A stretch of 64,000 bases of DNA from Tribonema minus (Eukaryota; Sar; Xanthophyceae; Tribonematales; Tribonemataceae). A model generated the notes under the pieces. It had not been told where the DNA came from. It saw nothing but the letters and a program-made list of their open reading frames with translations, and searched no databases. This document shows positions 1 through 10,200 of the stretch, in pieces; position 1 is the stretch's first letter, and every line of letters starts with the position of its first letter. The position numbers and the translations under genes were made by a program. The stretch is from NCBI GenBank assembly GCA_017506865.1, contig JAFCMP010000539.1, positions 124,001 to 188,000 of the forward strand, written 5' to 3'.

Positions 1-96
1 TCGTGGTGCTTTGATTGCGCTCACATCGCTCCCTTCCTTGACTTAACAACGCTCGTATATGCTGCGCCTTCTGCTTGCTACTCCATGCTTCCATAG

Positions 97-1520
97 TTCA
101 GCAGCTCAATGTGCACTGGCTCCGTAGCCAGATTGGGTACGTGGGCCAGGAGCCTGTCTTATTTAGTACAAGCATCTTCGAGAACATAGCGAGGGGCAAG
201 GAGGGGCCCACCTTGGAAGAGGTTCAGGCGGCTGCCCGGGCTGCAAACGTCCATGAATTCATCGAAGAACTCACGGACAAGTACGAGACGAATGTGGGCA
301 GCAAGAGCTGCCTGCTCTCGGGCGGTCAGAAGCAGCGCATTGCCATTGCAGGCGCCATCATCAAGGATCCAGCCATCATGCTTCTAGGTCAATACGGCAG
401 ATCAGTCGTTTGTGGCAACTCTGCAAGTTGACCAAGGTTTGTGTGCGTTTGCATTGACTTGTTTGTGAGGCGATTCACGTCAGACTCTGAACTTCCAAAT
501 TCAGAGAAGGGAACAAACATGATTCGGTGATACTGCAGACCATGCAACTCTGCATGATGTACCTCACAATAGTGTCAAGGAACATCAGCATTTACATCGC
601 CCGACTTTGCAAGCCTAGTTGTGATTCGGAATCTCGGTCAGCAGACGCTTTATGTTATTAACTACGAGAAAAGGCAATAGCGGCCCTTTGTTGCAATGCG
701 CTGCGCTGCAGGCTATCAAATACTGCCAGAATTTCTTGCTCGCTCAGCAAACTTAAGTCTGTCATCACGCATGTGATGTGATGCTTGTGGTAACCCTGGC
801 TCACCACTGAGCTAAAACGCTTGTGCATACTTGGCAGGGTAGCCGTCCCCTTCTGAGGTGCCAGGATACCACCTGCTCCAGTTGAAATACGCATGGCTGT
901 GTGCTGTATCACTGCAATTACTCAAGACGTCCGTGTGACACAACGAGAGGCACAAGTACATGCAGATGGTGTCAGCAAGCCCCCCGGGCCCAATGTCAGA
1001 CCTTGAGGTTGAATCGCCAATGTCGTGTAAACGGCGAACAGTGTAAGCTATACTGATGTAAAGCTGCATTCACTGCCCTCAAAGAGGTATCTCGCTTCTC
1101 AAAAGGCTAAAGGTGCAGGCCCCTGCCGGTTTCACCATTCAGCAAACTCTCATGAGTGGTCTAGGGTAAGGGTAAAAGTTCAGAGTAATACTATGTGTAA
1201 GATTAGGAAAGGTGACTGTCACTGTGGCACACCGCACCGCATCAGTTCAATTGCAACTTTTTCCTTAACAAGTGATGCTATGTCATGACCTGTGTCTAAC
1301 GCTGATGTGATCATTTGGTTTCCGTGTTGCCGCATGTGCTCCAGACGAGGCCACCAGTGCATTGGACAGCGAGAGACAGGCACAGGTGCAAGCGGCGCTG
1401 GACCGACTGCGGATGCTCAGCAAGCGGACGACGCTGATCATATGCGCACCGTCTAAGCGCGGTACGCACTTAGCGGTGCCGCAGGATGGCTGCATCTGCG
1501 AGCGGGGCTCTCATGCTCAT
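97..1520 (+). pseudogene. ABCB-type ABC transporter fragment, decayed C-terminal nucleotide-binding domain
   Basis: Two exons of an ATP-binding cassette of the MDR/TAP (ABCB) exporter family. Exon 1 (about 97-387) has the Q-loop region (YVGQEPVLF) and the signature LSGGQKQRIAIA. It ends in DPAIMLL with a donor at 388. Exon 2 starts at 1345 after an AG, and the split codon G|AC restores the Walker B aspartate followed by EATSALDSERQAQ, so the intron (388-1344) is well supported. About 100 bp into exon 2 an extra base near 1443 shifts the frame exactly at the H-loop. The family AHRLS motif, with its switch histidine codon at 1447-1449, is readable only in the shifted frame, and the following residues no longer match the family. 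The Walker A exon and the membrane domain lie outside the window. Known for the family: ATP-driven export across membranes. Inference: this copy is dead, or the base is a sequencing error. Confidence 0.8.
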
Positions 1521-1529
1521 CAGCGGCAG

Positions 1530-3240
1530 CAGCTCTGTGTACACCATGCTGCACGATCAAGCAACGGCCTGTGATGGCACCGGCGCAGCAACTGCTGAAT
1601 GACGCGCTTGACCAGTGAAGCTCACTTAGCTGGCACGATATAGCACTGCGCAGAGGGACATAGCGTGCAAGCTCACATTGCGTGTGGACGACAGCAGCTC
1701 TCTGTGATAGTCTGTGCAGAGCTCTGTGCTAAGAACGCTGCGCACCAAGCTGCGACGTGCACATGTTGTGCGCCGGTGTGGACAGAGACTTGCACTGAAC
1801 AGGGGAAATAATGAAATAGCAGTGCATGCTGCACACGGTTCTTATATATAGTTTTGGAGTCCTGGCAGAGGGAAGGGGGGCGATGGTTCGGGCATGCATA
1901 TAACACGCAGCACAGTTCTCAGCCTGAGGCCGACGTGCAGCAATTAGCAATAAATGTGGCCCAAGGTGGATGTGGGGCCTTTTAGCAGGCAGAGATCACT
2001 TTGCAAATCGTCTCACCCACCCGGGCATTTTGTGTGGCAGCTCTCAGCCTGAGGCAGACGTGCGGCAATTAGCAACCAATGTGGCCCAAGATGGCATGAT
2101 GGCGGGCTTGCAGCCCAGGCAGAGATTATTCTGTGAACCCTCCCACCCACCCGGGCATAGCCCATTGCGCGGTGTGTCCATGCCTTCTCTGAGAGGGTGG
2201 TCCTCCACCACACACTGTCAGTTCGCACTGCCTGCTTCAAGTGCTGATGTTCCACAGTGCTCAGCATCGTTTCACATCGCGTTTCACATCGCATGTTAAC
2301 ATTTCATCGACCAGCCCACGGCTGCTAGCTTTTGCTGGTCTGATCTGATGCCTGTGAAAGCATGTTTTTTTTAAACACCTTGTGTGCAATTAGACCTTGA
2401 ACTCTTCACTTGTATGAGAACACAGTACAGCGCATCAGCGTCATCACCCTGCACAAGTGATCTCTTGTGCTTTCATATTCCAAGCCCGTCTGACACACTG
2501 TGGTGCGGTCACACGGTCTGACGATGCAGCAGTGCTCAGAGCTGCACAGAGGGCATGCCAAACATGTGAAACAGCAAGTATGTGAGTGACTCATAGATTC
2601 GGTGAGTCACCGGGACTCTTGATGACGTCCTAGATTTATTCAATGTCTACATTGCTCAGCAGCACCTTGTGTTGCTAGCACACAACTCGTGTGAAGTACA
2701 ATAGCTACTATTATACTTCATCGTGAACCAAGCTGGAACCTCGTCCTCCTACCTCGCTGTTCAAGTCCGTCGCCATAGGACCACCAGTACCCCTCTGAGC
2801 CTGCCCCACACCCTTAGCAGGGCTGCCCTTGGCCAACAGGTGATTACTCTACATCAACTTGTTCCAGAGCACTTCACTTGCACTGTACTTGCTGGTCTAC
2901 TGTTTGGCATTGCTTGCCCCTGATTTGCTTGTCAACACAGTAGCATCCATTCACATATGAAATGCTTGCCAGCACTGACAGTCACAGCCATTGTCGTGAC
3001 GGCCCCTCCACCTTCAAACAATTTTCACCCGATAAGCTACAGGAATGCTCCAGCTCTAAGGCAGCTGCTAAGTGAGCACAGTACAACATAACAGTTGTGT
3101 GTGCATTTGCAGGTACTGTACCGCATCGATGCTCGTCTAATACGCTGCTGCAACTTGACTTGGCTGACATGAGACAATCATCACATGCATCATGATATGC
3201 ATTGTGCTTGCATACAAATTGCTGGAACATGTGCTGCTGA
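1530..3240. other. gene-poor stretch with no supportable coding exon
   Basis: Apart from the tandem duplication at 1916-2165 I see no domain, splice-consistent exon or RNA gene here. Short open frames exist on both strands but have no recognisable composition or motif. Confidence 0.5.
1916..2165. repeat. two-copy tandem duplication, about 124 bp unit
   Basis: Copy 1 (about 1916-2039) and copy 2 (about 2040-2165) both begin TCTCAGCCTGAGGC, share AATGTGGCCCAAG in the middle and end in CACCCACCCGGGCAT. They differ by substitutions and small indels, so the duplication is not recent. Function unknown. Confidence 0.8.
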
Positions 3241-3439
3241 CGATTGCTTCAAAGCCAAAACACAGATGCAGAGCAAAAAAAAACGACCAGGACGGCAGCA
3301 GCCAATGAGCGAGAAGTGCTTCTCACCCAGGTGTTCCAAAATGCCATAAGGGACCACCCATGGCTGCAGTGGCGCCAGCGCGGCAGGAAGCAGGACTTTA
3401 ACATCATCATGACGGAGGAGTGGCCCACCAGACCAGCAC

Positions 3440-3798
3440 GCTTGGAGAGTATCAAGGGCCTGGTGTGGCTGCTGGCAGACACGGCGTACTCGCGGACGGT
3501 GCGGACGTTGGTGGTCTGGCAGCAGGTGCACGCGCTCTGCTCGCTGATGCGCGCGCAGAGTTGGGCATCAAAGACGGTGGGCGCTCGCACCCCCAAGGCC
3601 GTGCGGGTAGACGCCAGGATGTAGCGTAGCGTCTCCCCCACGTCCTGCTGATGCGCTGTGGAGAAGCCCATGAGGGCGAGCGCACCGTGTGTGCCAATGT
3701 TGATCAGGTCGAGTTCGGGCTCGTCTCCGACCATGCCCAGCAGCGCCTTCTGCACGAACCCGTGCAGAATGGCCTCTCTGTCGGCGCTGTCGCAGTCG
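3440..3798 (-). CDS. ubiquitin-specific-protease-like exon (partial)
   Basis: On the minus strand an exon follows a CCTCCGCAG acceptor at about 3799. It reads through a stretch resembling the USP (peptidase C19) catalytic core: GFSTAHQQDVGETLRYIL matches the family QQDAxEFLxxLL box, and about 25 residues later comes FDAQLCARI followed by a C-x2-C pair, as in the USP zinc-ribbon segment. The catalytic Cys box and the His box are not visible here. The 3' limit is uncertain because family similarity fades near 3450. A second USP-like piece lies on the opposite strand at 16.2-17.1 kb. An overlapping plus-strand frame (3244-3624) is also open, but I could not recognise it. The family role, ubiquitin removal, is known; the assignment is moderate. 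Confidence 0.45.
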
Positions 3799-3999
3799 CT
3801 GCGGAGGGTCAAAGCGCGCGCAACGGAAGAAGGTGGTGAGGTCAAGTCACAAAAAAGGTTGGAATACAATTGCTACATTTATGACAACTGACATGCGGCG
3901 CAAATATGTCCCTGTGGTACCGTACTACTGTAAGCGTTATTGAGGCATGCCGTGAGCCACGCCGGACGACTGTACTGACCTCATGACGACTTTGCGCAG

Positions 4000-4258
4000 C
4001 TGCTCTGTGTGGAAGTCTTGGGTGACGGTTGCAACAGGGACTCATGCCCGTACGTGCATGTGCGGCGTGGACAGCAGCTGCCGCCGGCCACGGCTCGTGC
4101 CGCCCGTGGCGGGGGCGGCGGTGGCGGTGCTGCTGCAGCAGCCACGGGGGCTGGAGCAGCGGCGCAGGCGGCTGGGGGGGGGGACCTGGCGCGTCAGCCT
4201 ACGCAGAGGAGTGCCCTACAGCGTAATGCAGCCACTTGGCAGGCGGGCGCCGCTGCAG
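4000..4258 (+). CDS. CCCH zinc-finger exon (partial gene)
   Basis: A plus-strand exon bounded by a TTTGCGCAG acceptor (3998-3999) and a CAG|GTCAGT donor (4259). It encodes C-x7-C-x4-C-x3-H (CVEVLGDGCNRDSCPYVH), the spacing of CCCH zinc fingers, followed by a Gly/Ala-rich low-complexity tail. CCCH fingers commonly bind RNA or occur in ubiquitin ligases. No partner domain is visible, and neighbouring exons could not be identified, so the gene cannot be named. Confidence 0.5.
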
Positions 4259-4259
4259 G

Positions 4260-4712
4260 TCAGTCTCCCCACGAGTAGGTCAATCAGTACCCTTGACCCA
4301 CCAACACATACTCAGTGTAGCAGCGTGCTGACCATCACCGTGTAAGAGACGACCTACCTCTCGCGGTGCACGCACTAGTATCAGCGGTGGAGCTGCTCGC
4401 ATCCACACTCAGTCTGTAGTACCTACGCTACCCAACACAGCAGTTCACGTGAACGAGACACAGCATCACAATGCAGCACTGTGACATTCACTTTCACCTT
4501 CCCTGCGGAACCAACAATATCATGGGCAGCATGGTGTACCTTTGGTGCTTGGTGCTTTAATGCCGTTTTTTCGTACCATTGGCTGCGTGCATCCTGCACT
4601 ACGGAGCTACTCAGCATCATGTACATGCTCACCCTCTCGTGCGCAAGACGTGTCACTGCACCTGATACACGTACTTGCTTCGGTGGCGCCGCCATGATTG
4701 AGGCATAGCGCT
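4260..4712. other. no recognised gene
   Basis: A 75-codon plus-strand frame (4481-4708) is hydrophobic but has no recognisable family or clear splice context. I see nothing else to annotate. Confidence 0.4.
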
Positions 4713-4713
4713 G

Positions 4714-4737
4714 CCCCCCCCCCCCCCCCCCCCCCCC
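4714..4737. repeat. C24 homopolymer
   Basis: Uninterrupted run of 24 C. A second run of 19 C lies at 5562-5580. Both border the minisatellite region. Confidence 0.95.
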
Positions 4738-4744
4738 TTACATA

Positions 4745-5945
4745 ACCATTACATATGTGGTCGCAGGGCCCGGGGGCAGCAACGCTCAGCATTCTCTCTC
4801 AGGCACATTACATCTGGTCCCACAGACGCGGGCGCTTGTGGCGCATGTTTCTCTGTGCCGACGAAAAATCGCCATCATAAAGCTGGCGGAGTGGGCGCAT
4901 GTTGTGCACGTCCCCTCGCATGCCAAAGTATGGCGGTAGGGGCAACGGCACCTGGCACTTCCCTTCTCGAGCTAGCGAATGTACCTTCAAGGTTTAAAAA
5001 TCTCAGGGTTAAAAAAAAAAAAATCTCAGGGTTAAAAAAAAAAAAAAAAAAAAAAATCACTTGTGGAAGCAGAGTGAATGCTTGCTGCGCATGTCTCGTC
5101 ACATACCATACGCCTATGGTCGTTAGGACAGCAGCGCGTCGCACCTTCCCTTTGCCATGATTCCTGAATGACGTACAGCAGTATCTACCCCGGAATCAGG
5201 CGGAGTGGGCGCATGTCGCACATGTCCCCTCATAGTATTACTATAATTTATATTATGCCACGCATTGGCTACAGGGGCAGCGACACCTGGCACTTCCCCT
5301 CACAAGCCGGCATTTATACCTTCCAATGTGGGTTACACACTTAGCAATGGACTGGGCGCTTTGTTGCACATGTCCCCTCACATACCATATGCTTAATAAA
5401 TTATGGTCGTTGGGGCAGCAGCACTTAGCACCTTCCGCCAGCACGATGTTTCCTGACTGAGGAGCATGTCCCCTCACATACCATGCGCTTATGGTCGTCG
5501 GGGGCAGCAGCGCTCAGCATTTTCCCTTCACATACCATAAGATTATGGTATTATTATGGTTCCCCCCCCCCCCCCCCCCCTTAACACGAGAATCCCTCAA
5601 CGACGAACTGTACAGCAGTAAACTCGTCGTGAATCTGGCAAGCGGGCGCTTGTCGCACGTGTCCCCTCACAGGCCACATATCTGGCCACAGGGGCAGCGA
5701 CGCCTGGCACTTCCTCTCACGAGCCGGCATTTATACCTCCAGCCCGCATTTGTACCTCCAGAGCTGGTCATACACCTAGTCATGGAGTGGGCGCTTGCTG
5801 CGCATGTCCCATGCATACCATACGTGAAATATGGTCGTTGGGGCAGGAGCGCTTAATATTTCCCGTCAGCACGATGTTTTTCTGACTGAGACGCATGTCC
5901 CCTCACATACCATACGCTTGTGGTCGTTGGGGCAGCAATTACACA
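4745..5945. repeat. degenerate minisatellite of two interleaved modules
   Basis: About eight imperfect copies of a module resembling CATGTCCCCTCACATACCAT, often followed by a TATGGTCGTTGGGGCAGCAG-like block, at about 4750, 5090, 5200, 5370, 5470, 5660, 5790 and 5890. They alternate with a second module around GGGGCAGCGACACCTGGCAC followed by a CAAGCCGGCATTTATACCT-like stretch. Two poly-C tracts and A-rich tracts (5010-5056, containing a repeated AAATCTCAGGGTT) interrupt it. It abuts the retrotransposon LTR. No coding potential is recognised. Confidence 0.75.
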
Positions 5946-5971
5946 AGCTGGTACTATATAGAGTATCATTC

Positions 5972-6348
5972 TGTGAATGGTCTGCAAGGTACGGTCTTAC
6001 TTTGGGTTGTTGTTGTTGGGCTGCTTCAGTAGAAGGCTCGTGCGTTGCTGGTTGGTGGTCTTGGTTCGTCTCTGCTGCCTGGTTATTTGGGTTATGATCC
6101 CCTGATCAAAGGTCAGCACTCAACTTTAACAGTTGAGCACTGCGCCTATGTCCAAGGGACCCCAGGCCTTGTGAGACAGCAACCAAGGTCCAACTTTATT
6201 GATTTACAGCAACTACAGACCTTATTACATCATATAGCAGACAATTAGGACAATTCCACACGATAAGTATATTGAGACATAGAACTGTGCGGCAGTGCTG
6301 AGAACGTTCCCCATGGACTGTTCCCAAACTACGCATCTAACCGTGACA
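5972..6348 (-). repeat. 3' LTR of the methyltransferase retrotransposon (377 bp, limits inferred)
   Basis: On the minus strand the LTR starts TGTCACGG directly after the polypurine tract and is taken to end in ATTCACA, giving the usual TG...CA ends. An AATAAAG-like polyadenylation signal is at 6193-6199 (minus). The right limit is well supported by the tract. The left limit is chosen from the TG/CA rule only, because there is no second LTR to compare. Confidence 0.55.
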
Positions 6349-6350
6349 AC

Positions 6351-6363
6351 TCCCCCTTTTCAG
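6351..6363 (-). other. polypurine tract
   Basis: Minus-strand TGAAAAGGGGGAG lies two or three bases before the LTR start. This is the expected plus-strand primer position for reverse transcription. Confidence 0.65.
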
Positions 6364-6686
6364 GCTCTGTGCACTAGAGCGAAGCGCGTCTATGCACTGA
6401 GCACACTTGGCAGGGATCAACACTGACCAGTGATTAAACAACGGTTAGAAATGTAAACGTAATTCTGCTTTGACCAATTGTCACCCTCAACTCATATGAA
6501 CAGGCTGCTACCCAAAATGTGATCGGTCCTCCATTTTGGCAGGGTCACAAGGGGGCCTGGCAGTATGAGTACGCGTGCCGTACTTGCTGTTCTCGGGCAC
6601 AAGTCTTGGTCTCACGCGACGCATCTTCAAAGTTGTAACATGTGTTCATCGGAGCGATGCAACAGCATGCTACTGCAACAGTCACT

Positions 6687-7244
6687 TCAAGTGATGAGCT
6701 GTGTCTCAGTCTCATCTTCAACTTCAATGTCAATGACCTCTTGGGCAGCACCTGTGCTCCCAACGGTGGTCAGCAATAAATTCCAGCTCGACATGGGGCA
6801 GCTGCCCGCCTCAGCGGAGCTGGCCGCAACGCAGTAGTCAGGCCTCAGCTTGACCGTAGTCAACTGCTGAGCCGGCATGCCATTGAAGCGAATTCGAAAC
6901 GTGAACTTGCTGGCGCGGGGCATGAATTCAACCAGCTCTCCGCGGCTCCAGCCTGTTCCCATCCTGACACGTACAATTTGGCCAGTGTACGCGGCGCCAA
7001 AGTCATGTGGCATGACTGGGCACAGGGTCTGCTCAATGACTGGGTTTGTGGCTGTGCTGCCCAGAGCGGTGGCGCGCGCGCGCACTGACTCTGCTAAGGC
7101 AATGGCACCCAAAAGCTGCTTCTTTGTGAAGTCCTCCCAGTCACTGTCTTCATAGCGTACACGCCAGTATGGCGCGGCGTACCCTGCCACTGATCCCCAT
7201 ATGTATGTCACATGTTGCAGCAGGCTCTCACGGTGCTCGCGCAC
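6687..7244 (-). CDS. third ORF of the retrotransposon, Tudor-like
   Basis: A 185-codon reading frame overlapping the 3' end of pol by 37 nt in another frame. Near its N-terminus it has YWRVRYEDSDWEDFTKKQL, which resembles the W-x-V-x-Y-x-D-G-D-x-E-D signature of Tudor/PWWP-like chromatin readers. A second segment (GQIVRVRMGTGWSRGELVEF) resembles an SH3-like barrel strand. Integration-targeting chromodomains are known at Pol C-termini of some Gypsy elements; a separate Tudor-like ORF would be an analogous tether. That role is inference. It could instead be the Pol C-terminus reached by a frameshift. Confidence 0.5.
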   Translation of the reverse strand: MREHRESLLQHVTYIWGSVAGYAAPYWRVRYEDSDWEDFTKKQLLGAIALAESVRARATALGSTATNPVIEQTLCPVMPHDFGAAYTGQIVRVRMGTGWSRGELVEFMPRASKFTFRIRFNGMPAQQLTTVKLRPDYCVAASSAEAGSCPMSSWNLLLTTVGSTGAAQEVIDIEVEDETETQLIT

Positions 7245-10200
7245 GACTTGAGGCCCATTGGAATCAGTGTCAGCGCAGCATCCTTGGTCATTACCCGTCG
7301 GTCCTCTCGTGGAGTACGTTGGGCATAATCTGGCATGTCATCAGCCCGGCGCAGCTCATAGAGCGCGTGAAACACATCCAGCGTCCAGGGCATGATCAAC
7401 TCGAGCGCCTCGTCTTCAGTTTTCCACCCGCTAAGGGATCCATCTCTGGTCACCCAACGGTAGTCCCACGAGCCATTGGCATTCGCGCGGCGGTCCGCCA
7501 GGCGGTACAACCACTCGTTGAGCGGGACATCTTTCAGTTGCTCCTCAGTGAGCATCGCGTGGGGGTCAGTGGCCTCCAGGTGCTCTGGGCGCAAGTGAAA
7601 CGGCTTCATATTCATCACATGTGCACGGGTGCGGCGAATGCGTCTGCCCATCATGCGACAGGAGAACGACAGGCCTTGGTCACCGGCGTCAGTGATCACC
7701 ACCCAGGGGCCCAGAAACTTGGGGTCAAGCTTCTTTGAGCGGCCCTTCTCATTGGCCTTTCGTATCATGACCAAGTCCCCAACTTGCACGCGCAGCGCGC
7801 GCTTGACGGCCTCATTGTGGCGTGACACTCTTTCTGCCTTGCGCTCAAAAGCGTCGTGGGCAACCTGGTGCGCTAAGCGCAGATTTGAGATTCTGCGCTC
7901 AATTTCCGCGTTGAGCTCACTCGGGCGGTCATCTTGCATGAAAGCGTCGTATGGCAGTGACGCTTCGCGACCATACATGCAAAAGAAGGGTGTGAGACCC
8001 GTCCCCTCGCGTGGTGTACTGCGCAATGCGTACTGTATGGCTTCAACACCCTCGTGCCAGTTGTCTTGCTTGACATTCACCCAAGCCGTCAGAGCTGCCA
8101 TGATTCTCTCATTCATGCGCTCAGCCACTCCATTTGACTGGGGGTGGTAGGCACTGGTGTCAATCTTCTTCACCTTGAAGGTCGTGACCAAATCGGCCAC
8201 AACCGCATTCAAGAATTCATTTCCTTGGTCTGAGACCAGTTCTTCAAACAGCGCACCCATCTCCAAGAACACTTTGAACAAGAAGCGGGCAACTGTCTTG
8301 CAAGTTTTGTGTTTGATAGGGCACATCCACACAAAGCTGCTGAGGCTATCCACCACCGTAATGAGGCCTACATGTCCCTCGCTGGACTTAATAGAGGCCA
8401 TGGTGATGTCAGTGTGCGCGCGTTGGAGTAAGCGCGTGGGGGGCACCAGCATTTGCTTGGCCTTGCCAGTCCCAGCCTTTTTACGCTCCAAGCACGCGGT
8501 GCAGCTAATCACGTATGCGCGTATGTCCTGGTTCATTTTGGGCCAAAACCAGCGCTCAAATATGCGCAGTTGAGTGGCGCCAACGCCAGCATGGCTCGCT
8601 GTGGCATCATCATGGCCCAACCTCAAGACTAGGGCGCGCAGGCTGTTGGGCACTACCCACTGCTTCAGCACCTGGCCACGCTTTGGGTGACTAGTGGCAA
8701 AGTGTACAAGTAGGCCATCATCTTCTTGATTGTACCATTCCTGATTTGTCATCAGGTGCAATGCCAGCTCGCTATTCTGGGGGAGTGCACCTCCTAGGAC
8801 CACGCGCAGCACGGCAGCGCAGAATGGATCGGTCTGTTGCACTTCAATCACTGCCTCCCTGCTCAGCATAGCTGGCGTAGGCATGGTCTGGCCTGCGATC
8901 ACCTCTTGTACGAGGGCCGGCGCGGGCCTCGGTATCTTGCGCTTCTTGCTGCGGTCTGACGGCTCTGCGTCAGCGCTCATTGCGTCAGCAAGCTGAGCGC
9001 TGCCAGGGGCGGCGGCCTCAGGCTGAGCGCTGCTAGCAGCTGTGCGCGCTTTCTTTGCTGCCCTCTGTCTGGCTACACTGGGCTGGCCGGCACTGCCGTC
9101 ATGAGACGTGCTTCTAGCCTCGTCCATGCACGCGTTGGCATACATACCCATGGTAGCAGGTGTGAGTAGTGCTAGAGATGGGGTTCCCCCGTCATCTTGT
9201 CGCAAAGTCTCATCAAACGTTTCGTCCAGCAGTTCAATTGTTTCTTTGACTGAAAGCTTTGCAAGGCGCGCTGCAAGGCTGTTGTGCTCGCTGGCACTTG
9301 CAATAGCTAGCTCGTTGAAGTCAAAAGGCACGCCGTACTCAGTGCTCACCATGCGTCCTCGGAAGGCCGAAACCTTGACCGAGGGCTGCTTGGGGAGTTC
9401 GTCCGTGAACGTAACCCCCGAGGGTGGCGCCTCGTAGCATGGTATGGCATCTGACCATTGCTCGTCGGCATGATCATACAGGCGTGGCGTATCAAGCTCT
9501 GATTGCATAGGCAGCCGTGATGGGCCATCAGCATTTGAATTTGCGAGGCCCGGGCGGTGCTGCACTGAGATGTCATACTCAAGCAGCCGCATTGCCCAGC
9601 GCATGAGCTTTCCACTGTTGTCTTGCAATGTCAAGAGCCAGCGTAATGCTGCAGCATCTGTGACCACTGTGATGGGCATACCCCACACATATGGGCGGTA
9701 GTGGTTCAGGGACAAGACAACTGCTAGGCATTCCAGAGCAGTGGCCCCCAGCTTTGCATCTTGTACGGAGTTAATTTTTGAAAAATAACCCACAACCACC
9801 TCCTTTACCTCCTCCCCTTCAACAGTGCGCCGGCGTCCCGGTGCGGGACCCGGTGCAGCTTCATTCCGTGCCAACTGCTTTACAGGCTTGAATTGTGTCA
9901 GTATGCCGCTGCATGCGGTTTGTGACGCATCAGTGTACAGCACAAACGACAAGTTGAAGTCTGGGTGGGCTATTAGCTCCGCAGAGCACATGGCTGCTTT
10001 CAAGCCATCATATGCTTTTTGTCTGCGCGCATCCCAAATCATATGTGCATTCGTCTTGGTGCAGTCAACTAGCGGTGCGGCAAGTGCTGCAAAGTCGCGC
10101 ACATACCGGCGGTAGTAGTTGAAGCAGCCCAGCACTGTCTGCACCAGTTTCTTGTCAGCCTTCCCATTTTTAGTGGGGTTGCTCATGTCCATCATCGCTT

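Noticed and set aside
3244..3624. Plus-strand frame of 126 codons overlapping the USP-like exon
   Set aside because: No recognisable family or splice context. The minus-strand reading carries USP motifs and an acceptor, so I kept that one.
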